NCBI RefSeq assembly: GCF_016806835.2
Contig: NZ_CP086111.1
Coordinates: forward strand, 2,739,001 to 2,803,000
DNA from: Skermanella rosea
GTDB taxonomy: Bacteria > Pseudomonadota > Alphaproteobacteria > Azospirillales > Azospirillaceae
Direction of reading: 5' to 3'
DNA: 64,000 bases
Shown piece after piece: positions 52,352-61,268 of this stretch. The translations under genes and the position numbers were made by a program. How positions within the stretch are numbered: the first letter of the stretch is position 1; every line of letters begins with the position of its first letter. Under the pieces are notes generated by a model that was not told the DNA's origin, did no database searches, and worked only from the letters and a program-made list of their open reading frames with translations.

Positions 52352-52858
52352 ATGGGGAATCCCCGCCAAGAGGCTCATAGCCTGAAAGCAATCCGTCCGA
52401 TTGCCGGACGCCGGATACCCGACCGCCGCACGGGCAACCGCAAGCGTCCCTCCGCGGCCGCAGGCTTCACCCTCCTGGAACTGCTGGTCGTGCTCGTCAT
52501 CCTGGGGCTGCTGGCCTCGGTCACCGCACCGGCCGTCGCGCGTTATCTCAGCGGGGCCAAGGTGGACGCCGCAAAGCTGCAGATCCAGAATCTGTCGACC
52601 ACTCTCGACATGTACCGGCTGGATACGGGAAGCTATCCGTCCCAGCAGGACGGCTTGAAGGCCCTGGTCGAGCGCCCGTCGAGCACGCAGCGCTGGAACG
52701 GCCCCTATCTGCGGAAGGCCGACATGATCAAGGATCCCTGGGGTCAGGAATACAAGTACCGGACTCCGGGAGAGCGCGCCGAGGTCGAGGTGTTCACGCT
52801 GGGCGCGGACAAGGCGGTCGGCGGCACCGGGGAAAACCAGGACCTGGGCAGCTGGTGA
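52352..52858 (+). CDS. gspG: Type II secretion major pseudopilin
   Basis: The 168-residue product has a prepilin leader of about 38 residues, unusually long and basic, ending AAAG before FTLLELLVVLVILGLLASVT (Glu at +5). The GspG C-terminal part has DMYRLDTGSYPSQQDGLKAL, RWNGPYLRKADMIKDPWGQE, and a calcium-site-like GGTGENQDLGSW ending. It builds the T2SS pseudopilus after cleavage by the prepilin peptidase at 58879. GGAGGAAGTC precedes the ATG. It is followed by gspH, I and J. Confidence 0.93.
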   Translation: MGNPRQEAHSLKAIRPIAGRRIPDRRTGNRKRPSAAAGFTLLELLVVLVILGLLASVTAPAVARYLSGAKVDAAKLQIQNLSTTLDMYRLDTGSYPSQQDGLKALVERPSSTQRWNGPYLRKADMIKDPWGQEYKYRTPGERAEVEVFTLGADKAVGGTGENQDLGSW

Positions 52859-52889
52859 TCCAGTCACCGGTCCCCGTCCCCTTCCGATC

Positions 52890-53339
52890 ATGAAACGACC
52901 CGCCGGCTTCACCCTGCTCGAACTGCTCGTCGTCATAACGATAGCCGGGCTGGTGATGCTGGCGGCCCCGCGCCTGGGGGGATCATGGGCCGAGGGCGCG
53001 AAGGAAAGGGCCGCCGTACGGGAATTGGGGTCGGCGATGTCCCGCGCGCGCTACATGGCGACGGCGACGCGAAGCCCGGTCGAAGTGCAGTTCGACCTGA
53101 AAGCCCGGGAATGGCGAGTCCAGCCCGGCGGAAAAGGGGGCCGCCTGCCCGGTTCCGGTGTCCAGGTTCTCGGAATCGACGGCGGCGCGCCGGGCGACGC
53201 CGCGACGGCCGCGATCCGGTTCTATCCCGACGGGGGTTCCTCGGGCGGGACCGTCCTCCTGGATCTGCCCAGCGCCAGCCGCGGGCAGGCGCGGATCGCG
53301 GCGGACTGGCTGAGCGGCAGGATCCAGGTCGATGACTGA
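52890..53339 (+). CDS. gspH: Type II secretion minor pseudopilin H
   Basis: The 149-residue protein has a short leader MKRPAG followed by the prepilin helix FTLLELLVVITIAGLVMLAA, then a GspH-type beta domain (ATRSPVEVQFDLKAREWRVQ, AAIRFYPDGGSSGGTVLLDL). It is a minor component of the pseudopilus tip. It overlaps gspI by 8 bp. Confidence 0.88.
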   Translation: MKRPAGFTLLELLVVITIAGLVMLAAPRLGGSWAEGAKERAAVRELGSAMSRARYMATATRSPVEVQFDLKAREWRVQPGGKGGRLPGSGVQVLGIDGGAPGDAATAAIRFYPDGGSSGGTVLLDLPSASRGQARIAADWLSGRIQVDD

Positions 53340-53766
53340 CGTCCTTCCCGTCCGCCGGCAGCCCCGGGCCCTCGGCCGCCGCGCCGGATTCAGCCTGATC
53401 GAGGTCCTCGTCGCGCTTGCGATCCTGGGCATCGCGCTGGGTGCCATGCTCCCGCGCCTTTCCTTCGGAAGCCTTGCGTCCGAACGCGCCGAACGCACCG
53501 AGGAAGCGGTGATGCTGGCGGAAAGGCTCCTGGCCGAGGTGGGGCGGACCATGGCGATGCCGTCCGGAACGCCCCTCGACGGCACCAGCCCCGACGGGTT
53601 CTCCTGGCGCATCGAGACTTGCTGCGTGCGGGCGCTGAGGGACGCCACCGGACGGAACACCACCGGCATCGCCGATGTCCGGGTGGAAGTGTCCTGGCTA
53701 TCGATGCGGGGCAGCAGGAACATCTCGATGGTGACACGCCGGATGATGCCGGGAGAGGCGAGATGA
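53332..53766 (+). CDS. gspI: Type II secretion minor pseudopilin I
   Basis: The 144-residue protein has a basic leader ending GRRAG and the prepilin helix FSLIEVLVALAILGIALGAM. The following region TEEAVMLAERLLAEVG and the C-terminal VRVEVSWLSMRGSRNISMVT match GspI, the initiator of the pseudopilus tip complex. It has 4-8 bp overlaps with gspH and gspJ. Confidence 0.88.
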   Translation: MTDVLPVRRQPRALGRRAGFSLIEVLVALAILGIALGAMLPRLSFGSLASERAERTEEAVMLAERLLAEVGRTMAMPSGTPLDGTSPDGFSWRIETCCVRALRDATGRNTTGIADVRVEVSWLSMRGSRNISMVTRRMMPGEAR

Positions 53767-54314
53767 CCCGTCGCCCCGGATTCACGCTCCTGGAGATGCT
53801 GGTGGCGATGACGCTCATCGCCTTCATCATGGTCGCCGGCCAGCAGGTGATCGCCCTGGCGGCCCGCGCCGCGGCGCCCCGGGGCGACGGCGGCCATATG
53901 TTCCTGACGCAGCGCCAGATCGCCGATTGGCTGGAAACGGCCCTGCCGGTCCGATCGGACCGGCGTGACCGCGCGCCGCTGATCTTCGCCGGAGACCAGA
54001 CTTCGCTGCGCTTCGTGACCGTCCTTCCACAACGCTTCGGCGTCGCGGGGCCGAACGTCGTCACCCTGGGCGGTGCTCCCGGCGGCCTGCTTGCAAGATG
54101 GCAACCGCTCCGCCTCAGCGGTGAGCAGCAGGGGAACGAGCGGCTGATCCTGGAAGGTGTCGAACGGGTCTCGTTTCGCTATTGGGACGGCACCGGCGGG
54201 TGGCGTAACGCCTGGCCCGCCGGCCAGCGCCTGCCCGATCTGGTCGAACTGAGCGTGAGCGGCGGTCCCGCCGAGGAGTGGCCGCCGATCGTCGTGGCTC
54301 CGCGCAACCGCTGA
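53763..54314 (+). CDS. gspJ: Type II secretion minor pseudopilin J
   Basis: The 183-residue protein has leader MTRRPG, prepilin helix FTLLEMLVAMTLIAFIMVAG, and a GspJ-like beta domain (LIFAGDQTSLRFVTVLPQRF, ERVSFRYWDGTGGWRNAWPA). It forms the tip complex with GspI and GspK. It ends 3 bp from the convergent gspK gene. Confidence 0.85.
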   Translation: MTRRPGFTLLEMLVAMTLIAFIMVAGQQVIALAARAAAPRGDGGHMFLTQRQIADWLETALPVRSDRRDRAPLIFAGDQTSLRFVTVLPQRFGVAGPNVVTLGGAPGGLLARWQPLRLSGEQQGNERLILEGVERVSFRYWDGTGGWRNAWPAGQRLPDLVELSVSGGPAEEWPPIVVAPRNR

Positions 54315-54317
54315 CGT

Positions 54318-55145
54318 CTAACCGTCTATGGAACGCCAGCCGTACCAGGCGACGGGCTGGCGCGTGTCGCCGGTTATCCTGAAGGATGCCGCGCGCGTCA
54401 TCTTGATCCCGCTGGGCAGCGCCGCCTCGGCCGTCACCGAGAACATGCGCCGTCGCGAGGGCGCCACCCCGCTGAGCAGCCCGGCAGCCTCGACGGCGCT
54501 GCCCAGCCGCTGAAGCCCCGGCGGACTGACGACCGGATCGAACTGTGCCCGTCCGCTGTGCACCGTAAGGAACGGTGCCGCCGCCGCAGCCAGTTCCGGC
54601 GTCATGCCAAGGACCTGTTCCAGCTCGCCCACCGTGTCGAAGACGCTGTCCTTCGCGCCCGCCGCCAGTCCGGCCGCGGCATATTCCGGGTCCTCGGCAC
54701 CGTTGGCCCGGCGCAGATTGTCGATGTCGCGGAAGTCGGCGATGCGTTCGGAAAGCTCCACCGGATCCCCGACGGCGAGGTCCGGGTCGTCCCGTGCCAA
54801 GGCTTCGAACAGAAGCGCCAGCAGTTCGGGCTGGGCGCCGTTGAGGTCGATCTTGCCGTCCTCGTCCTGGATCGTCACGTGGATCGGGATATCGTCGATG
54901 CGCAGGTCCAATTCCTGCACGCCGGCGAGGTCGGTCACCGGCTGCCCCGAACCGAGGCGTTCCACCATCCGGAACGCCGCCTCCTCAACGGCACCGTCGG
55001 CGGCGGCCCGGACCCTGCCCATGTCCAGCGCCCACCTGCTCCGATCGATGTCGAAGCCGGTACGCGACGCCACGATCGCGGTGAACAACCCGACCACCAT
55101 GACGATCCAGAATACCGCGATCAGGGCAAAACCGGGTCTGCGCAT
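54318..55145 (-). CDS. gspK: Type II secretion minor pseudopilin K
   Basis: The 275-residue protein begins MRRPG followed by FALIAVFWIVMVVGLFTAIV. It lacks Glu at +5, as normal for GspK. A large helical insert (IDLNGAQPELLALLFEALAR, ELSERIADFRDIDNLRRANG with the D-D-x-R pattern) caps the pseudopilus. It lies on the strand opposite to gspGHIJ, which is unusual because these genes normally form one operon. Confidence 0.85.
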   Translation of the reverse strand: MRRPGFALIAVFWIVMVVGLFTAIVASRTGFDIDRSRWALDMGRVRAAADGAVEEAAFRMVERLGSGQPVTDLAGVQELDLRIDDIPIHVTIQDEDGKIDLNGAQPELLALLFEALARDDPDLAVGDPVELSERIADFRDIDNLRRANGAEDPEYAAAGLAAGAKDSVFDTVGELEQVLGMTPELAAAAAPFLTVHSGRAQFDPVVSPPGLQRLGSAVEAAGLLSGVAPSRRRMFSVTAEAALPSGIKMTRAASFRITGDTRQPVAWYGWRSIDG

Positions 55146-55202
55146 ACCATTGCCTCGACGATGCCGACGGGATCCTGAGGTGCCGGCCGTCGTTCGGCCA
55201 TG

Positions 55203-55252
55203 GCGAAGCGGCCCCCGGCAAGCAGACGCGCCGATGCCGGGGGCCGCTTCGC
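55203..55252. terminator. 17-bp perfect hairpin between gspK and cytochrome c' genes
   Basis: GCGAAGCGGCCCCCGGC pairs perfectly with GCCGGGGGCCGCTTCGC around a 16-base loop. It lies about 65 bp past the cytochrome c' stop (minus strand) and before gspK. There is no T-tract, so it could be a terminator of the high-GC type or an RNA processing/stability hairpin. Confidence 0.5.
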
Positions 55253-55318
55253 TTATCCCACCCGCAGGTGGCGGAACTTTGACGGGACGATGCCGAACAC
55301 TGCCGGCATCATTCCCGA

Positions 55319-55834
55319 TCAGCTCTTCTTCTGGCGGAAATCGTCGTGGCAGCCGCCGCATGCCTGTCCGACCTGGGAGAACTGCTTGGCGATCGCCGCC
55401 CGGTCTTCACCCTGGGACGCCGTCGAGAGCCCGTCGCTTGCCGTCACCAGCCGGTCGGCGGCCTGCTCGAACCGGCCCCACTGCTGCCAGATCTCCGGTT
55501 TGGCTTCGCTGTCCTCGATATTGCCGATGCCGGTCGCCGCCGGGAACAGGCTCGGCACGATCTTGTGGGAAGCCTGCGAGATGGCCGCGGCCCCCTCGCG
55601 CACTCCCTCGATGCTGCCGCCCTCGTTCTTGACGTAGGCCGAGATCTTCTTCATGGCGTCGCCCATGGACTTCATGGCCGACTCCCGCTCCTTCACGACC
55701 GCCTGAGGGTCGGCGGATACGGGCCGGGGCGACTGGGCGGCGGCCTGCCCGGCTGCGGCCGAGATCAAGCCTGCCGCCATGGCGGACAACACCACCTTGC
55801 GAAGGCTGCGGCTGCCCGTTTCAAACCTGGTCAA
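55319..55834 (-). CDS. Cytochrome c' (periplasmic, class II c-type)
   Basis: The 171-residue protein has a signal peptide (VVLSAMAAGLISAAAGQAAAQ) and a four-helix cytochrome c' domain. The heme-binding CGGCH motif lies near the C-terminus in GQACGGCHDDFRQKK, as required for class II cytochromes. Helix sequences such as KERESAMKSMGDAMKKISAY and KPEIWQQWGRFEQAADRLV fit the family. It binds NO or protects against it. Its place between gspK and gspD is odd, and no functional link to secretion is known. Confidence 0.92.
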   Translation of the reverse strand: MTRFETGSRSLRKVVLSAMAAGLISAAAGQAAAQSPRPVSADPQAVVKERESAMKSMGDAMKKISAYVKNEGGSIEGVREGAAAISQASHKIVPSLFPAATGIGNIEDSEAKPEIWQQWGRFEQAADRLVTASDGLSTASQGEDRAAIAKQFSQVGQACGGCHDDFRQKKS

Positions 55835-55931
55835 TACGACTCTCCTTGTGTTGAACCAACTGCAGGACGATCGTCCCCGGGCCGTTCATCCGTCGGCAGG
55901 CGTGATAATCCGTCCTGGTGCACGCGTCGCT

Positions 55932-58250
55932 TCACTGGACCGGAAGCCCCTGCCGGGTGCCCTGGATAGGCTCCCGGTGGACGACCGGCAGCAAAGCCTG
56001 CATACGCGCCCGCAGTTCGTTGGTCATGTCGCGCGCATCCTGGGTCGACTGGACGATCCGGGGGCGCAGCAGGATCAGCAGTTCGGTGCGCCTGACGTCG
56101 GTCGCCCTGGTGCCGAACAGCGGCCCGACGACCGGCAGCCTGGACAGGTAGGGGACGCCGTCCATGCCGGCGGTGGCGCCGTCGCGGATCAGGCCGCCCA
56201 AGCCGATGGTCTCGCCGCTCCTGACCGCCACCGTGCTTGCGATCCGGCGCTGGGCGATGGTCGGGGCGTCGATCTCGGACGTGGTGGTCACCGTCGCCTC
56301 GGAGACGTTCTGCTCGATCTCCATCCTGACCATGCCGCCCTCATTGACCCGCGGGACAACCTGGAGCGTGACGCCGGTGTCCACGTACTGGACCGAATTG
56401 ACGATCGGCGCGTCGGGATTGACGACGCTGACCGCCTGCTGGACGGGGATCGGCACGCTGTCGCCGACCTGGAGCAGCGCGGTCTGGTTGGTCAGCGCCA
56501 GGACCTGCGGCGACGAGATCACCCGCACGTCCGTGACCGATTCCAGCGCGCGCAGGACGACCCGCGCGTCCGGCGTGTTGAAGGCGACGGCGAAGCCCGG
56601 CAGCGCGGGCTGCGGCGTGGCACTCGCGCTCTGGCTCAGCAGGGCCTGGAAGTTGCCGCTGTTGAAGAACCATTGCAGGCCGTACTGGAGCGTATCGTTC
56701 AGGGTCACCTCGGCGATGGTCGCCTCGATCAGCACCTGGAGCGGCTGGGTGTCGAGCTGGCGGAGCGCGTTCTCGATGCGGCGGTATTGCTGCCGGGTAC
56801 CCTGGACGATCAGTGCGTTGCGGCTGTCGTCGGCGATGATCCGCAGGCCCGGTGCCGCCACGGCCGTGAAGCCGCTGCCCTGCCCGCCGACACCGCCGTC
56901 GACCCCGCCGCCGAAGCCCGTGCCACCCTGGCCGCCGATGCCGCCGCCGCCCAGGGGATCGCTGCCGAACCCTCCCTGGCCGCCCTGTCCCAGTCCTCCC
57001 TGACCCAATCCACCTTGCCCCAGGCCGCCCTGGCCCAATCCTCCCTGCCCAAGCCCTCCCTGCCCCAGCCCTCCCTGGCCGGAGAATCCGCCCTGCCCGC
57101 GCCGGGTCAGGCTGGACTGCGTGAGTTGGCGCGACTGGAGCCCGGGAGCCACCCCGCCGATCTGCTGCCCGGTCGGTTCGGCACCGAAGATCTGCCCCAA
57201 CGCCGTGGCGAGATCGGCGGCCCTGCCGTTCTGGACGGGATAGACGAAGAGTTCCGGGTCGGACCCGCCGCCCTCCTGGTCCAGCCGCTCGGCCCAGTTC
57301 AGCATGCGGTCGATCATGTCGGCGTTGCGCGTCACGATGACCAGGGCGCTCATGCGCTCGACCGGCACGAAGCGGACCTCCTGGTTCCCCTCCTCCGACC
57401 CGAAGATCGCCGTCAGCTCCTCGGCCATCGCCGCGGGAGCCGCGTAGCGGAGCGGCTTGAGCGCGAAGGACATGCCCTGAAGCTGGTCCAGGTCGATCGC
57501 CTGCACGGTCGCTTCCATCAGGTCGAGCTGCGGCCCCGATCCGGCGAGCACCAGCAGGTTCCGCTTGGGATCGACCGACACCACGGCCCCCCGGGGCGTC
57601 AGCGGCGCCAGCAGCTCGGACGCCTTCGAGGCCTCGATATGCCGCAGCGGCAGGACCCGGATTCCCATGCCCGGACCGCCGGTCAGGGTCGGGCCGTTGG
57701 TCAGGGCCGACTCCGCCGGAACGACCTGATAGCCGTTGGGGAACGGGACCAGCGCGACGCCGTGCATCTGGAGCACGCGCTCGACCAGCGGCAGGACGTC
57801 GGCCCGCGGGATCGCCCCCCGGGTATCGACGCTCACGGTTCCCTCGATCCTCGGATCGACCGCATAGGTCAGCCCGAGGATGTCGCCGAGCACGGCGCGC
57901 GCGAACTCCCTGATGTCGGTGTCCGGAAAATTCAGCTCCACGCTCTCGCCGGTCGGCGTCGGGCGCGTCGCGGTCGCCGGCATCTGGATGCGCAGCCCGC
58001 CCCGCTCGACATAGGTCGGCCGCCTCGGCGGTTCTTCCCGGCCGCCGGGAGCGGGTCCGAGACCGCCGGGCGGAACGAGCGACGTCGGCTGACCCGATGT
58101 CCCGCCGTCCGGGCGCATCAATTCGGACATCCGTTCGTCCAGGTTGTTCCGCGCCGTGCCCTGCGCGCATCCAGCCAGAAGGGCCAGGACGGCACAGGCG
58201 GAAATTCCCAGTCGGAGACCGGATGGAGCGGGTCTTTGCTGTGTCGTCAT
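55932..58250 (-). CDS. gspD: Type II secretion outer-membrane secretin
   Basis: The 772-residue secretin has a lipoprotein-type signal (ACAVLALLAGCAQG). The N0 domain has SVELNFPDTDIREFARAVLG near 105, and N1-N3 follow (LPLRHIEASKASELLAPLTP, VEATIAEVTLNDTLQYGLQW). The secretin pore domain has VISSPQVLALTNQTALLQVG near 595, VDTGVTLQVVPRVNEGGMVR and VPYLSRLPVVGPLFG. A Gly/Gln repeat block (about residues 388-428) is inserted in N3. The ATG at 58250 is preferred over one at 58325 because it puts the lipobox at a normal position. No gspC precedes it. Confidence 0.93.
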   Translation of the reverse strand: MTTQQRPAPSGLRLGISACAVLALLAGCAQGTARNNLDERMSELMRPDGGTSGQPTSLVPPGGLGPAPGGREEPPRRPTYVERGGLRIQMPATATRPTPTGESVELNFPDTDIREFARAVLGDILGLTYAVDPRIEGTVSVDTRGAIPRADVLPLVERVLQMHGVALVPFPNGYQVVPAESALTNGPTLTGGPGMGIRVLPLRHIEASKASELLAPLTPRGAVVSVDPKRNLLVLAGSGPQLDLMEATVQAIDLDQLQGMSFALKPLRYAAPAAMAEELTAIFGSEEGNQEVRFVPVERMSALVIVTRNADMIDRMLNWAERLDQEGGGSDPELFVYPVQNGRAADLATALGQIFGAEPTGQQIGGVAPGLQSRQLTQSSLTRRGQGGFSGQGGLGQGGLGQGGLGQGGLGQGGLGQGGLGQGGQGGFGSDPLGGGGIGGQGGTGFGGGVDGGVGGQGSGFTAVAAPGLRIIADDSRNALIVQGTRQQYRRIENALRQLDTQPLQVLIEATIAEVTLNDTLQYGLQWFFNSGNFQALLSQSASATPQPALPGFAVAFNTPDARVVLRALESVTDVRVISSPQVLALTNQTALLQVGDSVPIPVQQAVSVVNPDAPIVNSVQYVDTGVTLQVVPRVNEGGMVRMEIEQNVSEATVTTTSEIDAPTIAQRRIASTVAVRSGETIGLGGLIRDGATAGMDGVPYLSRLPVVGPLFGTRATDVRRTELLILLRPRIVQSTQDARDMTNELRARMQALLPVVHREPIQGTRQGLPVQ
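56971..57080 (-). repeat. Tandem 15-bp repeat coding GQGGL in gspD
   Basis: About seven consecutive 15-bp units encode GQGGL on the minus strand, flanked by looser Gly-rich sequence on both sides. Codons vary between units. The block lies in the N3 loop, a known variable glycine-rich place in secretins, but the regular repeat suggests expansion by slippage. Confidence 0.85.
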
Positions 58251-58878
58251 CGATCGTTCACCGACTAAAAGCAACCAGGGTTCAAGGGAAGACCTGTGTC
58301 GGAAACCGAAACTTCCGTCGGTCACCGAGCCTTACACTCGCCGATGGAACCGGCTCATTTGTTCTATCACTCATGATCCGGTTACGAGAAAAGCTCATCG
58401 GAAGGGTAGTGGAGGTAGGTTCCGTCACTCTTGTTCGGAAATCCCAAGCGTCGACCGGGAACCAAAGATATCCATCATTCGAGTGAACGGGCGAAAAAGG
58501 AGTAGATCCAGACTGGTCTCCCGGGCTCAACGTCTTGCGCAGCTTGGCTTGCAAGCGGCGCGTACTTCATCTGCTCTCCTCCGGTTCAGCAATGTTTTCC
58601 CATTGCATTCAGCCGGAAGTATCCTGGACAGTGCCGCCCCGAATCGGTGCGGCAACTCCCCGGCAGGTGGAAAATGCATGCCGGCGTTCTGCATGACCAG
58701 TACATCTTTAGGCACATTTGGGGGATCGAGGTCCCGACGGCCCGCCACGATGCAGCGCAGCCACAAGGCAAAAGGGCGTAGTGCGGGAATAAATTCGACC
58801 GCTGCCCGTCACCACACGGGTATCATCGCGCCGATGCAGTGATCCTGCACGTCCACGAAAACGGACCGGAATAAGCAG
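58251..58878. other. 628-bp divergent intergenic region between gspD and the prepilin peptidase gene
   Basis: No convincing gene on either strand; composition is of lower GC than the flanking genes. It must hold promoters for gspD (minus) and the peptidase-gspE-gspF operon (plus). No clear operator repeat was recognised. Confidence 0.5.
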
Positions 58879-59550
58879 GTGGAAGGGTTGGAGTTACTTC
58901 TGATTGCGTCAGCCCCGCTGTGCGGCGGTATCGTCGGCGTGCTGGTCGACCGCTATCCCGCTCCGCCGGGCGGGGATGACGCATGCCCGGAGGGTGCCGA
59001 GGGAGAGCCCGCCGCCCTGCGCAGCCTTCATCCTTCCATCGAGGCGGCCTGCACCCTGGCGGCCATCGTGGCCGCCGTCCTCCTGCCGACGCCCCTGTCG
59101 GTCTTCGCGGCCATCCTGGGCTGGGCCCTGCTCGGCCTGGCGCTGATCGACCTCCGCTACCTCGAAGTCCCGGACGCGGTTTCCCTGCCACTCATTCCCG
59201 CCGGTTTGGCGGTCACCTGGTGGGTGGAGCCGCAGGCGGTTCCGGCACATGCCGCCGCCGCCGCCATCGGTGCCGGCGTCATCTGGCTGCTGGGCGCGGC
59301 CTACCGCACCATCCGGGGGCACGAGGGCATCGGCGGCGGGGATGTCCGCCTGTTCGCCGTGGCCGGTGCCTGGGTCGGGCTGGTGGCCCTGCCGGGCGTC
59401 CTGTTCCTGTCCGGCGTCTTCGGCCTGCTCGCCGCGGCGTTGCTTGTCCGCGGCGGCCGGGTGGAGCCGGACGGCCGCATTCCATTCGTCCCTGCATTGT
59501 CCGCCGCATTGTGGGTGGTTTTCCTCGTTCCCGAACTGGTGCAGCCATGA
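58879..59550 (+). CDS. gspO: Prepilin peptidase (A24), without the zinc domain
   Basis: The 223-residue membrane protein has the two catalytic aspartates in LALIDLRYLEVPDAVSLPL (near 93) and HEGIGGGDVRLFAVAGAW (GxGD, near 155). Six or so hydrophobic spans are present. The N-terminal Cys4 methylation domain of classical PilD/GspO is reduced to a short loop, and only CPEGAEGE is seen there. It would cleave the leaders of GspG-K. The stop overlaps gspE by 4 bp. Confidence 0.85.
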   Translation: MEGLELLLIASAPLCGGIVGVLVDRYPAPPGGDDACPEGAEGEPAALRSLHPSIEAACTLAAIVAAVLLPTPLSVFAAILGWALLGLALIDLRYLEVPDAVSLPLIPAGLAVTWWVEPQAVPAHAAAAAIGAGVIWLLGAAYRTIRGHEGIGGGDVRLFAVAGAWVGLVALPGVLFLSGVFGLLAAALLVRGGRVEPDGRIPFVPALSAALWVVFLVPELVQP

Positions 59551-61268
59551 TGAGCCTCGCAGACAGCCCGATCGCCATGCCCTCCGCGGGGATTCCCGCG
59601 GACGCTCCCCAGGATGCGTTCGCGGCCGACCTGCTCGCGTCCGGACATCTGTCGCCGGCATCGCTGGAGCGTGCCCGCCGGGCGGCGTCGGAAAGCGGGA
59701 TCGGTCTGCCGACCGCGGTCGTCAACCTGGGCATCGTCCCGGAGACCATCGTCGCCGAGGCGCTGGGCCGTGCGCTCTCGCTCCCCCTGGTCGAACCCCA
59801 CGAGTGGCCCGACGAGGCGGTGGGCGAGGCCAGTCCGCGCTGGATGGAGCAGGCCCGGATCCTCCCTCTCCGGGTGGAGGAGGATCATGTCGTGGTGGCG
59901 TCGGCCGACCCGACGGATTCCGGCGCGCTCCAAGCGGCGGGACTGCTGTTCGACCTGCCCGTCAGGATCCGGATCGCGACCCAGTCCGATATCCGGAAGG
60001 CGGTGGCCAAGCTGCGCGACGGAGCCCCCTCGGACACCCACGTCACGACCGTGGCCGGCGACGACGATCTCCAGCGCCTGAAGGACTTGGCGAGCGAGGC
60101 GCCGGTCGTCCGGTTCGTCAACCACATGATCGTCCAGGCGGTGGAGAGCCGCGCGTCCGACCTCCATCTGGAAAGCCACGAGGGCGGACCGGTGCAGTGG
60201 CTCCGCATCGACGGCGACCTCACCCAGACCGAGGCGCCCGCGCCGGTCCTTCACCGGGCCGTCGTGTCCCGCATCAAGATCCTGGCCGGCATCGACATCG
60301 CCGAACGCCGCCTGCCCCAGGACGGCCGCATCAAGATGACCGTCGGCGGCCGTCAGGTCGACCTGCGCGTCGGCATCGTCCCGACGCTTCACGGCGAGAG
60401 CGTCGCCATCCGCGTGCTCGACCGCAGCTCCGTGGCGCTCGATTTCGGAAAGCTCGGCTTCACCGGACCGGTCCTCGACAAGTGGCTGGAGGCGGCGAAC
60501 CGGCCCTACGGAATCGTCCTGGTGACGGGGCCGACCGGCAGCGGCAAGACGACCACGCTCTACAGCTCGCTGCTCCGCGTCTTCGTGCCGTCCCGCAAGT
60601 ACTTCACCATCGAGGACCCGATCGAGTACCAGCTGCCGGGGGTCAACCAGACCGAGGTCAAACCCGGGATCAAGCTGACCTTCGCCTCGATCCTGCGGGC
60701 CTTGCTGCGGCAAAATCCGAACGTCATCCTGGTCGGCGAGATCCGCGACCGCGAGACGGCGCAGACCGCGATCGAGGCGTCGCTCACCGGCCACCTGATC
60801 ATGTCGACGCTGCACACCAACGACGCGCCCGGCGCCATAACGCGCATGCTGGAGATGGGCGTCGAGGATTACCTCCTGGCGTCCACCCTCAACGCCGTGC
60901 TGGCGCAGCGGCTCGTGCGGACCCTGTGCCCGGACTGCCGCGAGCCCCATCCCTACGCGGACGCGATCGTCCAGCGGTTCGATCTCGGCCGCTTCGCCGA
61001 CGGCGGGCGGGCGCAGCCGATGCACGCGCCCGGATGCCCGACCTGCCGCGGCACGGGCTGGCGCGGCAGAACCATGATCACCGAGCTGATGGTCATGACC
61101 GACCGGATGCGCGCCGCGGCCATGGCCCGCGGCGAGGCTTCCCGGCTGGCCGAGATCGCGCGGGAGGAGGGCATGGAGACGCTGTTCGAGAGCGGCCTGC
61201 GCAAGGTCGCGGATGGCTCCACGACGGTGGAGGAGGTCCTGCGGGCGACCCTGCAGGGGGCCTCCTGA
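59547..61268 (+). CDS. gspE: Type II secretion assembly ATPase
   Basis: The 573-residue ATPase has an N-terminal GspE_N domain (about 25-160), Walker A in VLVTGPTGSGKTTTLYSSLL near 330, Asp box IEDPIEYQLPGVNQTEVK, Walker B ILVGEIRDRETAQTAIEASL near 395 and the His box LIMSTLHTNDAPGAITRML. A C4 zinc motif is present: LCPDCREP and CPTCRGTGW. It powers pseudopilus assembly. GspE normally docks to GspL, which is not encoded here. It overlaps gspF by 1 bp. Confidence 0.94.
   Translation: MMSLADSPIAMPSAGIPADAPQDAFAADLLASGHLSPASLERARRAASESGIGLPTAVVNLGIVPETIVAEALGRALSLPLVEPHEWPDEAVGEASPRWMEQARILPLRVEEDHVVVASADPTDSGALQAAGLLFDLPVRIRIATQSDIRKAVAKLRDGAPSDTHVTTVAGDDDLQRLKDLASEAPVVRFVNHMIVQAVESRASDLHLESHEGGPVQWLRIDGDLTQTEAPAPVLHRAVVSRIKILAGIDIAERRLPQDGRIKMTVGGRQVDLRVGIVPTLHGESVAIRVLDRSSVALDFGKLGFTGPVLDKWLEAANRPYGIVLVTGPTGSGKTTTLYSSLLRVFVPSRKYFTIEDPIEYQLPGVNQTEVKPGIKLTFASILRALLRQNPNVILVGEIRDRETAQTAIEASLTGHLIMSTLHTNDAPGAITRMLEMGVEDYLLASTLNAVLAQRLVRTLCPDCREPHPYADAIVQRFDLGRFADGGRAQPMHAPGCPTCRGTGWRGRTMITELMVMTDRMRAAAMARGEASRLAEIAREEGMETLFESGLRKVADGSTTVEEVLRATLQGAS

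Noticed and set aside
56971-57080. CRISPR-like array
   Set aside because: The repeats are contiguous 15-bp coding units within gspD with no spacers; no cas genes and no other array were seen.
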